64,000 nucleotides of DNA from Tillus elongatus (Eukaryota > Arthropoda > Insecta > Coleoptera > Cleridae): assembly GCA_964006375.1 (NCBI GenBank), contig OZ023262.1:92143654-92207653 (forward strand), written 5' to 3'. A program made the translations under genes and the position numbers. This document shows positions 1 through 10,047 of this stretch, piece by piece; the stretch's first letter is position 1; each line of letters begins with the position of its first letter. Under the pieces are notes generated by a model that worked only from the letters and a program-made list of their open reading frames with translations, did no database searches and was not told the DNA's origin.

Positions 1-577
1 ATATTCGGGTGCGTTGTTGTTGGACCGCTGGTACAATAGATGAAAATTGCAACCTTGTCAACCTGTGTATAGTTTTATATCTAATTTTTCAAGAATTAGA
101 AAGTAAGTATTGATGCCATTTTGTTTTTCTTCTATCACTTCTTTAAAGGAGTGTTTCAATCTCCTTAAGAGTTTTCATGGGGTTTTTGCTTGACTGTGTG
201 GCCTCCTGTTATGTTTTCTCTGTCAGTTCACTTCACTGCTTTTCGATTTGTAGATTCAATTTGACATTTTAGCTTTTACACCAATTAGCCAGGTTTTTAG
301 CTTTTATTCTGTCTCATAATGATAACCTTTAGCCTGCTTTGACTACATGTTTTTGTAATGTAGCTTACGTAGCTTGTTTAACTGTAGCCTGTAGTTTTTA
401 CTGTGTATTTGGCTTGTAATGTTGATTTTTTAGCCTATTTTACTGTTTGACTGTAGATTTTTAGCCTTGATGATGTATGTAAAGTCTCACTTAAGATCAT
501 TGTGCTTAAACCGGTGCAATTGCCTACCAGGAAACATTGTTTGCTGACAGACATTTTTATTGCATTTTAGATTTGCC
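1..577. other. AT-rich non-coding host DNA
   Basis: No supported gene. The stretch from about 280 to 480 repeats short TAGCCT/TAGCTT-type words without a clean period. I see no promoter or RNA gene here. Confidence 0.5.
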
Positions 578-660
578 CCTGAAGATGGCTACTAGGTAGC
601 CGAAACGCGTAGGGTCCTTTAACAATAAATTTTGCTGTCTGGAGGAAGCCTTGTATTGAG
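578..660 (+). repeat. Retroelement tail with hairpin-GAAAC motif
   Basis: A six-base-pair hairpin (GGCTAC at 587-592 with GTAGCC at 596-601) is preceded by CTGAAGA and followed directly by GAAACGCG, then an AATAAA-like signal (ACAATAAATTTT). CTGANGA-stem-GAAAC tails occur at the ends of Penelope-like elements and resemble a hammerhead ribozyme core, but here an extra base separates the core from the stem. I call it a retroelement 3' tail by inference. No coding sequence is attached. Confidence 0.4.
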
Positions 661-2012
661 TACCTTAATTTAAAAAAGACACTTTTGCCATTAGTTTTTA
701 TGAAAACTCACTAACATAACGCATTTGTTGCGCCCAGACTTTTTCCATGTCGACTAATGTGTGGATTTTTAAAAGTACAATCAGAACGAAAACATCGGAA
801 GATTATCATTTTAAAAGTAAAATGCTTTTAAATGAGGGGGTATAAACTTTTTAAATCTAGGGGTCTTGAAAGGCAATCAAAATTCACCGTTACATAAATA
901 TTTGAATTTTAAGTTAGCACCGAGATAAGTGCATCTAATGAATTTAAGCTTAGAAAACTCTATTAGCGTTTACTTTATAAATAAGCTGAAACTGTTTGAT
1001 ATTTTAAGAATCTTGCAACATCAAATTATTCCAAAGTGCGATAAGGACCCAATTACTTTAGCAGAAGTGCCTAATTTGCTAGCGAACTTGTATTAACTGG
1101 TATCAGCTGAGAACACTTCTCGAACATTTTGCACTTTATATAATCTTAAGAAGTGCGGAATTTTGCTGACCAAATGTTTTGTCTGCGTTTCATTCATTTT
1201 TAACGAAACATCGCACTTAACTTTTTATATGAACTAATTTTGACAGTTTATTAAAACCCAGGGGAAGTTGCGACCTAGAAAGCTCACCGGTGCTTTATTA
1301 GTTAAGTTAGCGGAAACTTTGTATCTGTAAAGGCTTTCTAACTTATTTAACGAAAATCCCAATTTTAAACGTTTCGCCAGTAGAACATTTTAGTGTTTGC
1401 TTAGTTTTGAAAGTAAGCTTTTAGAGAATTCTCACAGAAAACATTCGCTTATGACGGGTGAGAACTAGACTCCTAAAGATAGTATCTAAGTTACATAATT
1501 GAACAAAGACAGATGACGTTACCTTCACTGCTATGCTATTTAAATAAATGTTAGGTAGAAATACGAACAATGGAAGTTACATCATCAGCATTGCAATATG
1601 TTAGACCCGTATAACATTGTGAAATGTACGACAGGGACGCCACCTTGATGCCGAACCAGGTAGCATATCGTCACGACTGCTCCAGTCAACACAAAATGTT
1701 GTAGATGGAGACTGCGTACAATAAACTAGCAGTAATAGCCCTGGCTCATTTCTTTCCTAATGCGTCTATAAACACTAGAATGCGACTACAAGTCTCTTGA
1801 TAGCTGGTTGACGTTAGATGACACCGCTGATTTTTAAAAGCAACAAGTCGCTTGGAAGTTTGACAAGCGCATTATTTCTACACTTCGTGGCTTGCGCTTG
1901 TTGTGTAGCGTTTCCAACTGAGTTTTAACTAACCTAACATGTTTAAAACATGGATATAAATATTAAGTATTCAAAATACATATAGGACAATGGTTATAAA
2001 TGAAAATTGTAA
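661..2012. other. Non-coding host DNA, nothing recognised
   Basis: About 1.35 kb with no long open frame, no recognisable protein similarity and no obvious repeat structure. It is treated as intergenic or intronic host sequence. Confidence 0.5.
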
Positions 2013-2331
2013 GTCAATGACTTTATTTACTCTTCATCTCGTATATGGAAAATTTGAGGTAAATGAAGCTACATAATATTATGCAGTAGTTTAAAGTATA
2101 CCTTTAAACAGATGTTCAGCGTAAATTATCAAAATTTTACATTCAATATTTTGCATTGTTGATATTTATTTATTTTATTTTCAAAATGTATGATTACAGC
2201 AATAGTAAATAAGTGTTGAAAAGGGTTTAGGTGTAGCAAGTGCGTTATGGTAGCGAATTTTTGTAAAAGTATTCCAAATGGTGATAATTCAATTTCCGAT
2301 TTAACTAGAACCTTCAGTTTTGATACATACC
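2013..2331 (+). repeat. Dispersed host repeat, copy A left part (Polinton target)
   Basis: This segment is clearly related to 41793-42085: both share CGTATATxGAAAATTTGAGG, a TGTTGAAAAG...GCAAGTGCGTTATGGTAGCGAATTTT block and the run up to TTTGATACATAC. In copy A the similarity stops where the Polinton begins and resumes after it (31569-31578, and again after the mariner from 33410). The interrupted copy and the uninterrupted paralogue together show what the locus looked like before insertion. Confidence 0.75.
2326..2331. repeat. Target-site duplication CATACC (left)
   Basis: The six bases CATACC directly precede the terminal AGTAGGT and recur at 31563-31568 directly after the terminal ACCTACT. 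Six-base duplications are the Polinton/Maverick integration signature. Confidence 0.9.
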
Positions 2332-2426
2332 AGTAGGTAATACGGCACTTGAGCCAGACAGGAAGTGGGGGTACCCCACTCCTCCTCTCTGGGCGGAGCC
2401 GCGCCTCTTGTGGGCGTGGCCACGCC

Positions 2427-2525
2427 CCAAGATGGCGGAACAAAAATGGCGGACCCAAAATGGCGGAACAAAAATGGCGGAACCAAAATGGCGGAATAAA
2501 AAATGGCGGAATGAAAGATGGCGGC
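2427..2525 (+). repeat. ATGGCGG short tandem array near left terminus
   Basis: Seven or so copies of AAAATGGCGGA-type units, just inside the terminal region and next to a GGGCGTGGCCACGCCC inverted block. The mirrored array lies at about 31415-31490. CG content is high against the AT-rich surroundings. It could be a protein-binding iteron, a replication feature, or simply a subterminal microsatellite. Confidence 0.7.
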
Positions 2526-3310
2526 CTAACCTGTGATACCTTAAGCTGACATATATACCCCTGACATTATAAAAATGGCGGCTTTCGTTCTTAAAGATGG
2601 TGCCTTTCGCTTTTAAAGATGGTTGAAGACTCCATTATTTAAAGCTACGTCACCCCAACCTTTACAGCCGACAAATGAGAGTGAGGTTGATAAGCGAGAA
2701 TAATGGTATAGGTCGAAGACTCCATGATTTAAAGTTACGCCCCTATTAAAACAAACCATACATAAAGCTTTTGTTATTAGACATAAGACATAATAATTAA
2801 TATGTTTAATATTAGACAGACTATTAGATTTCGCATAGAAATTAGCCGAACGCCACAATTGTTATATGGGTAGGTTCTAAAAATAACACACAGAGGTCGT
2901 TGGCAAACAAAAGAAGGAAGTTCAGAAACAAAATAGACAACAGGTTCAAATAGGAAACCAAACTTAAATATCGTAGAGACAATAGAGGTCGCTGGCAAAA
3001 CAAAGAAGGAAGCTCAGAAACAAAATGGACAACAGGTTCAACTCTTAAAAATAGGAACTTTTTAGCCTTATGTGTGGGCGCGGCAAGTAGTTGATTTTAT
3101 TTTGAAAGAGATACAGGTTCGATTCCGGATATATGCTCCTTGCTATGGTAGCGTCAAACAAATACAAAGAGGTACTGAATAACTAAACACTAAGCTTAGA
3201 AACAATGGTTGGTTACAGGTTCAATTCCTTTCTTAGTTTTAAGCTAACCCACGTGTTTAGTGTCATGTTACTCGTCTAAGTAAGCAGAATTAAAAAATGG
3301 CAACTAAAAT

Positions 3311-4020
3311 AAGATAAAAAACTTAAAACCCTTATCGCGGAAGATCCGTGAGATGTACGATAGAACCAATACATGCACGGTGTTAAGGAGGCCAAATTAA
3401 ATTGGAATATACAATAAAATGGCCACTTCCGGTCTAAACTTTAAATCCTTATATCTTTTGAACGGAAAGTGATAGAAATGAACTGACTTTAAAAATGTAT
3501 GTTTCATAACAAGCTCTACAAGAAAATGAGATAAAAAACTTTAAATCCTTATCGCGGAAGATCCGTGAGATGTACGAGAGAACCAATACATGCACGGTGT
3601 TAAGGAGGCCAAATCAAATTGGAATATACAATAAAATGGCCACTTCCGGTCTAAACTTTAAATCGTTATATCTTTTGAACGGAAAGTGATAGAAAGGAAC
3701 CGACTTCAAAAATGTATGTTTCGTAACAAGGTCTACAAGAAACTGAGATAAAAAACTTCAAATCCTTATCGCGGAAGATCTGTGAGATGTACGATAGAAC
3801 CAATACATGCACGGTGTTAAGGAGGCCAAATCAAAGTGGAATATACAATAAAATGACCACTTCCGGTCTAAACTTTAAATCGTTATATCTTTTGAACGGA
3901 AAGTGATAGAAAGGAACCGACTTCAAAAATGTATGTTTCGTAACAAGGTCTACAAGAAACTGAGATAAAAACTTCAAACCCTTATCTCGGAAGATCGGCG
4001 AGATGTACGATAGAACCAAT
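3311..4020 (+). repeat. ~217-bp subterminal tandem satellite, left TIR
   Basis: Units begin AGATAAAAAACTT near 3311, 3528, 3746 and 3963, giving a period of 216-218 bp with about three full copies. Each carries TATCGCGGAAGATC, CATGCACGGTGTTAAGGAGG, AATGGCCACTTCCGG and TTGAACGGAAAGTGATAGAA. The same unit occurs in the right TIR and in both arms of the nested palindrome, where copy number is higher. No coding meaning is apparent. Confidence 0.9.
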
Positions 4021-4539
4021 ACATACACGCTGTTCAGCAAAGCAAACTCTATAAGCATATTCAATAAAAATGTTACTTCCGGTAGACACTTCCGGTATAG
4101 CTATTCTTAGAGCTACATACATGTGTGACACATCAAAATAATCGTCTTGTTGAACAGAAGAAATATAATATTTAAGTAAGTTAGAACAAGCTGTATTAAC
4201 ACCTAAAACCAACACACACTCTCTTGTAGTAGGTATAGATGGTTCCTTCTGGAGCCACCACCGCCACTCCGCCACCGGTGGTGACGGTGGTGGTGGTGGA
4301 ACTGACCAGACCCGACGACCCCCGAGCTAACCCGAGCACAAGGTGGTGGACCCGACGACCTCCGAGCTAACCCGAACACAAGGTGGCGGAGTCACTGACT
4401 AGACCCGAATATCTCCACCACCTGACTTCGGATTTAACCCGAACAAGTAGCGAACTAACCTGAGATGACGTAATCAAAAGCCAACTAACCTGTATTAGGT
4501 AAACGAGGAACCGCCATTTAAAATAACATGTGTAATTAT

Positions 4540-5785
4540 TAGTAATAAACCACATGCCAAAGACTAACCTGGTTATTAAAATCAAATCAATTTAAAAGTA
4601 TCTCATTAGAATTAATATAAAGAACGTCGTATGTAGGATGAAAATTAAGTCGATCGAATTAAATAAAGCGAAAGAAAACGTTATGATTTTAGTGCAAACG
4701 CTTAAATGTTACACCAACCACCAGCTGATTAGCCGTTATCACAAGTGTTTCCGCTTTAGGTGAATAGCCTGCCAGTAACAGTTTAAATCGTCAGTCAGGC
4801 GCGATCATGACAATTATGTGTTTAATAATTTTTTGAATCGTACCTAAAATGCATCAGATGTTTAAGTGTATTACTGGTTGATTACATTTAAATAAAACAA
4901 GGTTATTTTTTAATAGCTGGAGAGGCTATATGTCTTACATAACGCATTGCTCTTTTGGAAATCTGTTTACAGGTGTTATTAATATGGAACTAGTTATTTT
5001 GTGTAAAGCGTGAACATTGGTGTTGGTGACTTTGTATCAAAATGTGTCTAGTTTTTTGTGAAAAATCAGAACTAAAACGTTTTACGAAAATAAGCTAAGT
5101 CTGGAGGCAATGACTAAGTCTGGTGAGTTGGTCTACTAATTTTTTGAGATAGAAATGAGCTTAAAACCTGGGTACAGCAAGTGTGTTATGATAGCGAATT
5201 TTCAGATAAATTTAAATAGAAGTAAAAACCTTTTTATACTTTATCCGACGACTGTTTCACAGTTTTTGATATAGAAATGAGCTTAAAACCTGGGTACAGC
5301 AAGTGCGTTATGGTAGCGAATTTTCAGATAAATTTTCTGACGCTAAATAATCTGATACAAAATATTTTAGCATTGTTTTTGCTATATAGTTTTTATATCG
5401 CAAACTTACGAGTGTTATACAAATGAGCTTAAAACTTGAAGACAGCAAGTGCTTTATGGTAGTGAATTTTCATATAAAGCTTCTGGCACTAAATATTTGT
5501 AAATTTCCATAGAAAGCAGTTAATACAAAAATATTTTATTATAACGGAAACCTACCAAATTTGTTTATCATAACTTTTCTTGATATGATGTATAGAAAAA
5601 TAACCTCGGTTCTAGGGACATCTGAAGAAATTTTTCAAAGGCTTGTTGAATTTAAAAATTTAGTTTTTAGGATTTGGAGCGAAATATTGATTATAGAAAA
5701 ACTGTGTTACCTAAAAATGTTTTAAGGTTAGCGTATGCACCCAATAAATTTTTATTAGTTGGTTGAAACACTAGATGCAAAGTCA
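4540..5785. other. Segment in left TIR without a right-TIR counterpart
   Basis: The words around AGCCAACTAxCCTGTATTA and CCATTTAAA occur twice on the left (about 4480-4535 and 5788-5840) but once on the right. The 1.25 kb between them therefore looks inserted or duplicated. It contains three copies (about 5170, 5290, 5440) of the dispersed host motif CAGCAAGTGxxTTATGGTAG, so host-repeat material was probably gained. It is non-coding. Confidence 0.55.
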
Positions 5786-6064
5786 AAAGCCAACTAGCCT
5801 GTATTATGCAAACGAGTAATCACCATTTAAATGACGTGTGTAAATATGGCGGCTAGCGCATGCGTACAAGTAATTTGTTTATTAAAATCCTACGTGTTTG
5901 GTATTAAATGAATCGTCTTGATTCACATATTAAGTTAAAAGCAATAAAACTCAACACGGCAACAAAGCTCAGCTGTAAGAGTAATAATAATAATTAGATA
6001 AGTATAAAAGTTGAGAATTTCAAACGGAGCATTTAGTTGAAAACTGAAGCAGAACGAGTATAAT

Positions 6065-6991
6065 ATGGTGAACAACGGTAGAAAACGAAAATCTGCTAAA
6101 GCAGAAAATAGTGGTGGTAAAAAACTTAAAGTGCTACAAGACGTCTTACTGGGTAATGCAATAGAAAGTGTTATTCCAAAAGAAGAACCAAAAACGTTGG
6201 AAAACATGATAAGTGAACTATGTACATTATATCCAACAGCAGAGGTTGATGAACAGCAGAATCAAGCTATAGAAAATATAATTAATGCAGCATATCCAAC
6301 AAACCTACAAACACCATATCAACCTACGCAAGAAGATATTTTCAATCAGAAGCTGGTAGAAATCACTAATAAAAGCATCGAGAAAAAATTGAAAACAGAA
6401 GACTGTGAACTGATGTGTCAAACAACTTTTTCTCTTACGTCGAACGGCCAGAAGCTGCTTAGCATTGGCGTTAATCCAGTTTTAAATTTTTTGCCGTTAA
6501 TTAAATTATCTCAGAAGAACTGTAATATACCTGTGTTTTTTGATGTGTGGACATTTGAAGAATTTTTAAACGTATTACCTACGATAATTTACAATTTGGA
6601 AAACAAATCTATAGAAACTAGTGAAACATATACTTTAACCAAATATCTTGTTAAATCACAAAGAAAAACTGTAAGTTTTAAGCTGAAACTCTGTGGTAAG
6701 GAATATGTAATTAATTTTAACTTGTCAATTCAATCACTTAAAATACTAGAAGATATCGGTTGTGTAGCTAAAGATTTATTTTTAGAACTAAGCTGTAAAA
6801 GTTTCTTTAATTTGGAGATGTTTGCTGATGATTTAAGGACCGAATTAGCTAAATTTAGAGACATTTCCCTAATTAGATGTGCCTTTTTCGTAGCTAGAGA
6901 AAGATATAGTGATACTTTAAGCATGGTATGTGAATTTGTTACAAAATACCAACACGTACTTAATGATATTGTAAACTATCGCAAATTTTAA
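6065..6991 (+). CDS. Polinton orphan protein, 308 aa
   Basis: An intact open frame just inside the left TIR, opening with a basic stretch (NGRKRKSAKAENSGGKKLK) that could be a nuclear localisation signal. The middle is globular, without signal peptide or membrane segment. Around residues 118-175 it has VNP...L...VWTFEEFLNVLP, which resembles VNPLAL...EWQFYDFMDNI in the 288-aa orphan at the other end of the element (27461-28327). I suspect a shared domain but cannot prove homology. A poly(A) signal (AATAAA, 7005-7010) lies 14 bases past the stop. It is transcribed inward from the TIR, convergent with the integrase. Function unknown; proteins at this position in Polintons are poorly characterised. 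Confidence 0.75.
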   Translation: MVNNGRKRKSAKAENSGGKKLKVLQDVLLGNAIESVIPKEEPKTLENMISELCTLYPTAEVDEQQNQAIENIINAAYPTNLQTPYQPTQEDIFNQKLVEITNKSIEKKLKTEDCELMCQTTFSLTSNGQKLLSIGVNPVLNFLPLIKLSQKNCNIPVFFDVWTFEEFLNVLPTIIYNLENKSIETSETYTLTKYLVKSQRKTVSFKLKLCGKEYVINFNLSIQSLKILEDIGCVAKDLFLELSCKSFFNLEMFADDLRTELAKFRDISLIRCAFFVARERYSDTLSMVCEFVTKYQHVLNDIVNYRKF

Positions 6992-7089
6992 ATGTATAAA
7001 TTGTAATAAAGAAATTATGAAAAATATTCGTTTTATTGAATAATTTTTACAAGGATATGTGTCAACACTGTTTAAAAATAAAAAATCTG

Positions 7090-7254
7090 AGAACACTATC
7101 TACATCCTTCGGAAAAACACATTAGGACCAGATGTTTCCAACGACTAATTAACCGCTATCTACATCCTCCAGAAACTCTATAGGATGTTTCCAACGACTA
7201 ATTAACCACTATCTACATCCTTCAGAAACTCTGTAGGATGTAGATAGTGGTTAA
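7090..7254. repeat. Tandem CTATCTACATCCT repeats ending in a perfect hairpin
   Basis: Three related units carrying ACTATCTACATCCTxCxGAAA and GGATGTTTCCAACGACTAATTAACC lie between the convergent 308-aa and integrase genes. The last unit closes a perfect 19-bp stem: 7202-7220 pairs with 7236-7254 around a 15-nt loop. A role in ending convergent transcripts is possible but inferred. Confidence 0.75.
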
Positions 7255-7725
7255 CGGTTAATTTCGCAAAAAACTTGCGTCAGCTATGAGGTTTCATACA
7301 CAGATCGTGAAAAAGTAACGCGGACTACTTTTTTACGATCTAAAATATTTATCCAACTCGCCAATACCTGTAAAATCCAATTCGTCTTCATAAGGTAGCT
7401 CATTTAGGTTAGGCTTATTTATTTACTTATTTATTTACTTATCTATATAGTTATTTATTTACTTCTTTATGTACTTATCTAGTCAAACGTTCCTAATATT
7501 AGTTTCTATACTCTTTCAAGATTTCCTTGTGAAAATATTTAGTTTAAAGACGTGTTATAATGTCTAAAGTGATTGTAGAAATTGAAAATCAATTGTAATA
7601 CTGCTTATATTTAAGCGACTTGTCATAAATTTGTTAATAACGAAAACTTTACGTTTAGCTTTGTGTTGAGTAGGTTGTTGAAATAAAAAAAACATATATT
7701 TTACAATGTTTATTTTAATAAAAGC
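7255..7725. other. AT-rich spacer between convergent genes
   Basis: Low-complexity sequence with TTTATTTACTTA-type repeats (about 7410-7485) and no credible gene. Confidence 0.6.
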
Positions 7726-7751
7726 ATATATTTTACAACGTTTGTTTTATT
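7726..7751 (-). promoter_or_regulatory. 3'-end (polyadenylation) element downstream of integrase
   Basis: On the minus strand this reads AATAAAACAAACGTTGTAAA followed by ATATAT. It is identical over 26 bases to 26428-26453, which follows another Polinton gene on the opposite strand. A second, degenerate copy sits at about 7690-7720. It contains AATAAA and lies about 20 bases beyond the integrase stop. Confidence 0.6.
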
Positions 7752-7771
7752 ATAAAGTATTGTAATACAAA

Positions 7772-8719
7772 TTATTTTATATCTTTGCTAGTTATCCATG
7801 AGTTATGAGATTTATCAAAACCAAGCCATTTCACATACGACTTGGCGCCTTTCTTTCTGATCACTCTTTCAACTAAATAATAATCAGGGGTTGCAGTCTT
7901 TTGTAGCTCCTCTTCATAAAATCCACCACTGATTGGTTTGCCTTGCATGTCTTCTATTAAATAGGTGGTTGGATTAGTGCAGTGAACTTTAGTGATTTTA
8001 AACAGCTCCGTTGACCAACGCGGTGTTGTTGTACTTAGACGTACAACATTACTCACTTTAAATTTATTTTTGTTAAACACTTTCAGATTCGAGTAAACTT
8101 GTTTCAGGATAGCTTCTTCATTTTTCTTGTTAACATCTTGAGGTTTTACACCAGTTGTTCGATGAACAGTAGCGTTGTAAGTAGCAGTGACATCAGGTAG
8201 TGTATTAACCCACTTGTAGGAGCCAATCAAGTTGAAATTTTTATATATCTTCTCTTTTAAGGTACGTATGACTCTTTCCACTATTGCAGCCTTCTTCACG
8301 TTATAAGTGCTGTAGTGATTAATGTTGTATTTTTTCATTAAGGCGTTAAATTTAGCGTTATAGAATTCTAACCCAAGATCAGACTGGATGTTAGAGGGTG
8401 CTGTACTAGTAGATAAAATATCAGCCATAGCTTTAGTCACCTCTCCAGCAGTTTTAGATTTAAGAGGGCGAGTCCACACATACTTTCAAAAACAATTAAT
8501 AACCACTAAAATATACTTGTAACCAGAGTTGTCTTTGTAGTAGTCTGTAAATTCTGCTAAATCAATCTGCCACAAATCATTTAAACCTTTGATTATTGTA
8601 CGTCTACGTTTAAAATTGATTCTTGCCGGTTTATATAACTCATCAATAATTTGTTTTTTGGTATCAGATGGCTCAACTGTTTTACGTCTCATGGTGATGT
8701 TCGATTTAAAAGTATCCAC
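7772..8719 (-). pseudogene. Polinton integrase (retroviral-type, with chromodomain), one nonsense codon
   Basis: A DDE-family integrase that would insert the linear element DNA into host chromosomes. Visible parts in order: basic N-terminal stretch PARINFKRRRT; first catalytic Asp in LWQIDLAEF; second in QSDLGLEFYN; Glu in AAIVERVIRTLKEK; then a C-terminal chromodomain (YLVERVIRKKG...YVKWLGFDKSHNSWI), which in relatives may bind modified histones. The frame is continuous except for a TGA at 8484-8486, where the family has a serine-type position before KYVW. All three catalytic residues remain. The total of about 315 codons matches family length. The stop makes this copy unlikely to give full enzyme unless read through. 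It is followed by the fibre-like genes on the same strand. Confidence 0.93.
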
Positions 8720-8752
8720 TTATCATGTAAATCTTTTAGTTTGCTGTCTATC

Positions 8753-9139
8753 TCACTTGGGCTTCTTTTTCAACTTGTTATTCTTTAACACATCAATATC
8801 TTTTAAAACTTGAGCAGCTATCGTCTTGTCTAAATTTTTCAATTTGTTTTCAAACTCGCTTTTAAGAGCAGCTAGTTCTGATTTATGCACAGCTTCAAGG
8901 GTTATAGCGACAAGACTCTGTGATACTTCATCTTTATTCTTCTTATACTCATCTGCCCACACATCGACAAATTTTCTATTCACACCATCAGCAGGCTCGA
9001 TAGGATCACCTACGTTACATAATTTATGGTTTTGCACATCAAAATCACCACTTGTAGTTTTCGGAAATGTTTCTCTGTGCACAATTTTGTTTAAGAAGCT
9101 GGGAGTCTTTGCAGAACGTCCGAACTTATCGATAGACAT
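8753..9139 (-). CDS. Fibre-like coiled-coil protein, short paralogue (128 aa)
   Basis: The N-terminus MSIDKFGRS and the block ETFPKTTSGDFDVQNHKL are nearly the same as in the next gene upstream (9297-10016). The following NVGDPIEPADGV...KFVD resembles the 'NVxDPxxxxDAVNKxYVD' signature of phage tail fibres and of fibre-like proteins in related viruses. After about residue 70 it becomes a lysine/leucine-rich heptad-like coiled coil ending in KKKPK. I infer a trimeric fibre or spike anchored by the conserved N-terminus, but function is unproven. It sits 33 bases upstream of the integrase and is about half the length of its paralogue. Confidence 0.7.
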   Translation of the reverse strand: MSIDKFGRSAKTPSFLNKIVHRETFPKTTSGDFDVQNHKLCNVGDPIEPADGVNRKFVDVWADEYKKNKDEVSQSLVAITLEAVHKSELAALKSEFENKLKNLDKTIAAQVLKDIDVLKNNKLKKKPK

Positions 9140-9296
9140 TTTTACACTGAACTTATTTTATTTGATTCCAACTAAACTCCATTTTTCATATCCGTTTATC
9201 CACCATAACCCAAACTGCTGCCACTGCTTCCTGAACTAGATTTCTATTTATCCCTTCGATAGCACCATCGATATACTCCTTAGTCACAAACGTTTT

Positions 9297-10016
9297 TTAA
9301 AGTTTATTTTCAATCGTAATCACTGCTTGATTTAAATCGTCTTTAGTAGCAAACGTATTTTTCAAGTCAGCTTCAAGTTTTGAAACTGCTAGATCTATAT
9401 AATCTTTTTGAAGTTTAGATATAGCGGTATCAGCCATAGCAGTAAACGTTTTCTGAAGAGGAAACACTGTTTGATGTATGTACTCCTTGATATCCTCTTT
9501 AAGACTAATTAATGTTTCATCAATGCTAGTTTTAAGCGGAAACGAGCTGTAGGCTTCATGTTTAAGATCCATATAATTTTTCATTAATTGCTCTTGCAGC
9601 TTTTGTAGTGATTGATCAACACCAGTCTTAAGTGGAAATGAGTTATAGACTTCACGTTTAAAATCATCATAGTTTTTAAATTTATGTTCAAAGTCTTTTT
9701 TTAAAGCTTTTAACTCCGGTTTATGTACAGCGTCAAGCAGTATAGCAATTTGAAGTGCTACAGCATCTTTGCTCACCTTATAATCAGCTTTAGTTTTCTG
9801 ATAGTCAACTTTAGTTTTCTGATAGTCCTCTATCCATACATCAACAAATTTTTTACTTACACCATCTGTAGGTTCAACAGGGTCACCCACGTTACACAAC
9901 TTATGGTTTTGCACATCAAAATCACCACTTGTAGTTTTCGGAAATGTTTCTCTGTGAATAATTCTGTTTAGATGTTTTAAATTCTTTGCAGAACGTCCGA
10001 ATTTATCGATCGGCAT
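9297..10016 (-). CDS. Fibre-like coiled-coil protein, long paralogue
   Basis: I start it at the ATG reading MPIDKFGRS, to match the paralogue start, rather than at the in-frame GTG upstream. The N-terminal 70 residues mirror the short paralogue (RETFPKTTSGDFDVQNHK, NVGDPVEPTDGV). The rest is a long coiled coil with internal repeats: YQKTKxDY twice, and two copies of a NSFPLKTGVDQSL / SSFPLKTSIDETL module. The frame stops at TAA 9297-9299 but continues open in the same frame for 36 more sensible codons (TKEYIDGAIEGINRN...) to TGA 9186-9188, so the TAA may be a nonsense mutation. Likely a virion fibre or attachment-type protein (inference). Confidence 0.7.
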   Translation of the reverse strand: MPIDKFGRSAKNLKHLNRIIHRETFPKTTSGDFDVQNHKLCNVGDPVEPTDGVSKKFVDVWIEDYQKTKVDYQKTKADYKVSKDAVALQIAILLDAVHKPELKALKKDFEHKFKNYDDFKREVYNSFPLKTGVDQSLQKLQEQLMKNYMDLKHEAYSSFPLKTSIDETLISLKEDIKEYIHQTVFPLQKTFTAMADTAISKLQKDYIDLAVSKLEADLKNTFATKDDLNQAVITIENKL

Positions 10017-10047
10017 TTTGAAAATGGTGAAAAACACACAAATCTGT

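Larger units (their letters stand above)
2332..5925 (+). repeat. Polinton left terminal inverted repeat (with 1.25-kb interruption)
   Basis: It matches the reverse complement of 29035-31562 in patches along its length: terminus, CAGACAGGAAGTGGGGG, ATGGCGG array, about 217-bp satellite, GGTGGTGG-rich block and an inner end around CATACGTGTTTGGT. The left copy is longer because about 4540-5785 has no counterpart on the right. The inner boundary is approximate. Minus-strand frames in it are translated repeats, not genes. Confidence 0.8.

Noticed and set aside
2777..2998. Minus-strand ORF repeated at 12388-12609, 21147-21455 and 30655-30876
   Set aside because: It recurs only because the TIR DNA is repeated; low-complexity FEPVVYFVSELPSF wording tracks an internal DNA duplication, with no family resemblance.
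3982..4275. 97-aa ORF (EWRWWLQKEPSIP) in the left TIR, mirrored at 29373-29666
   Set aside because: Translated TIR sequence running into the ~217-bp satellite; no start context or protein-like conservation.
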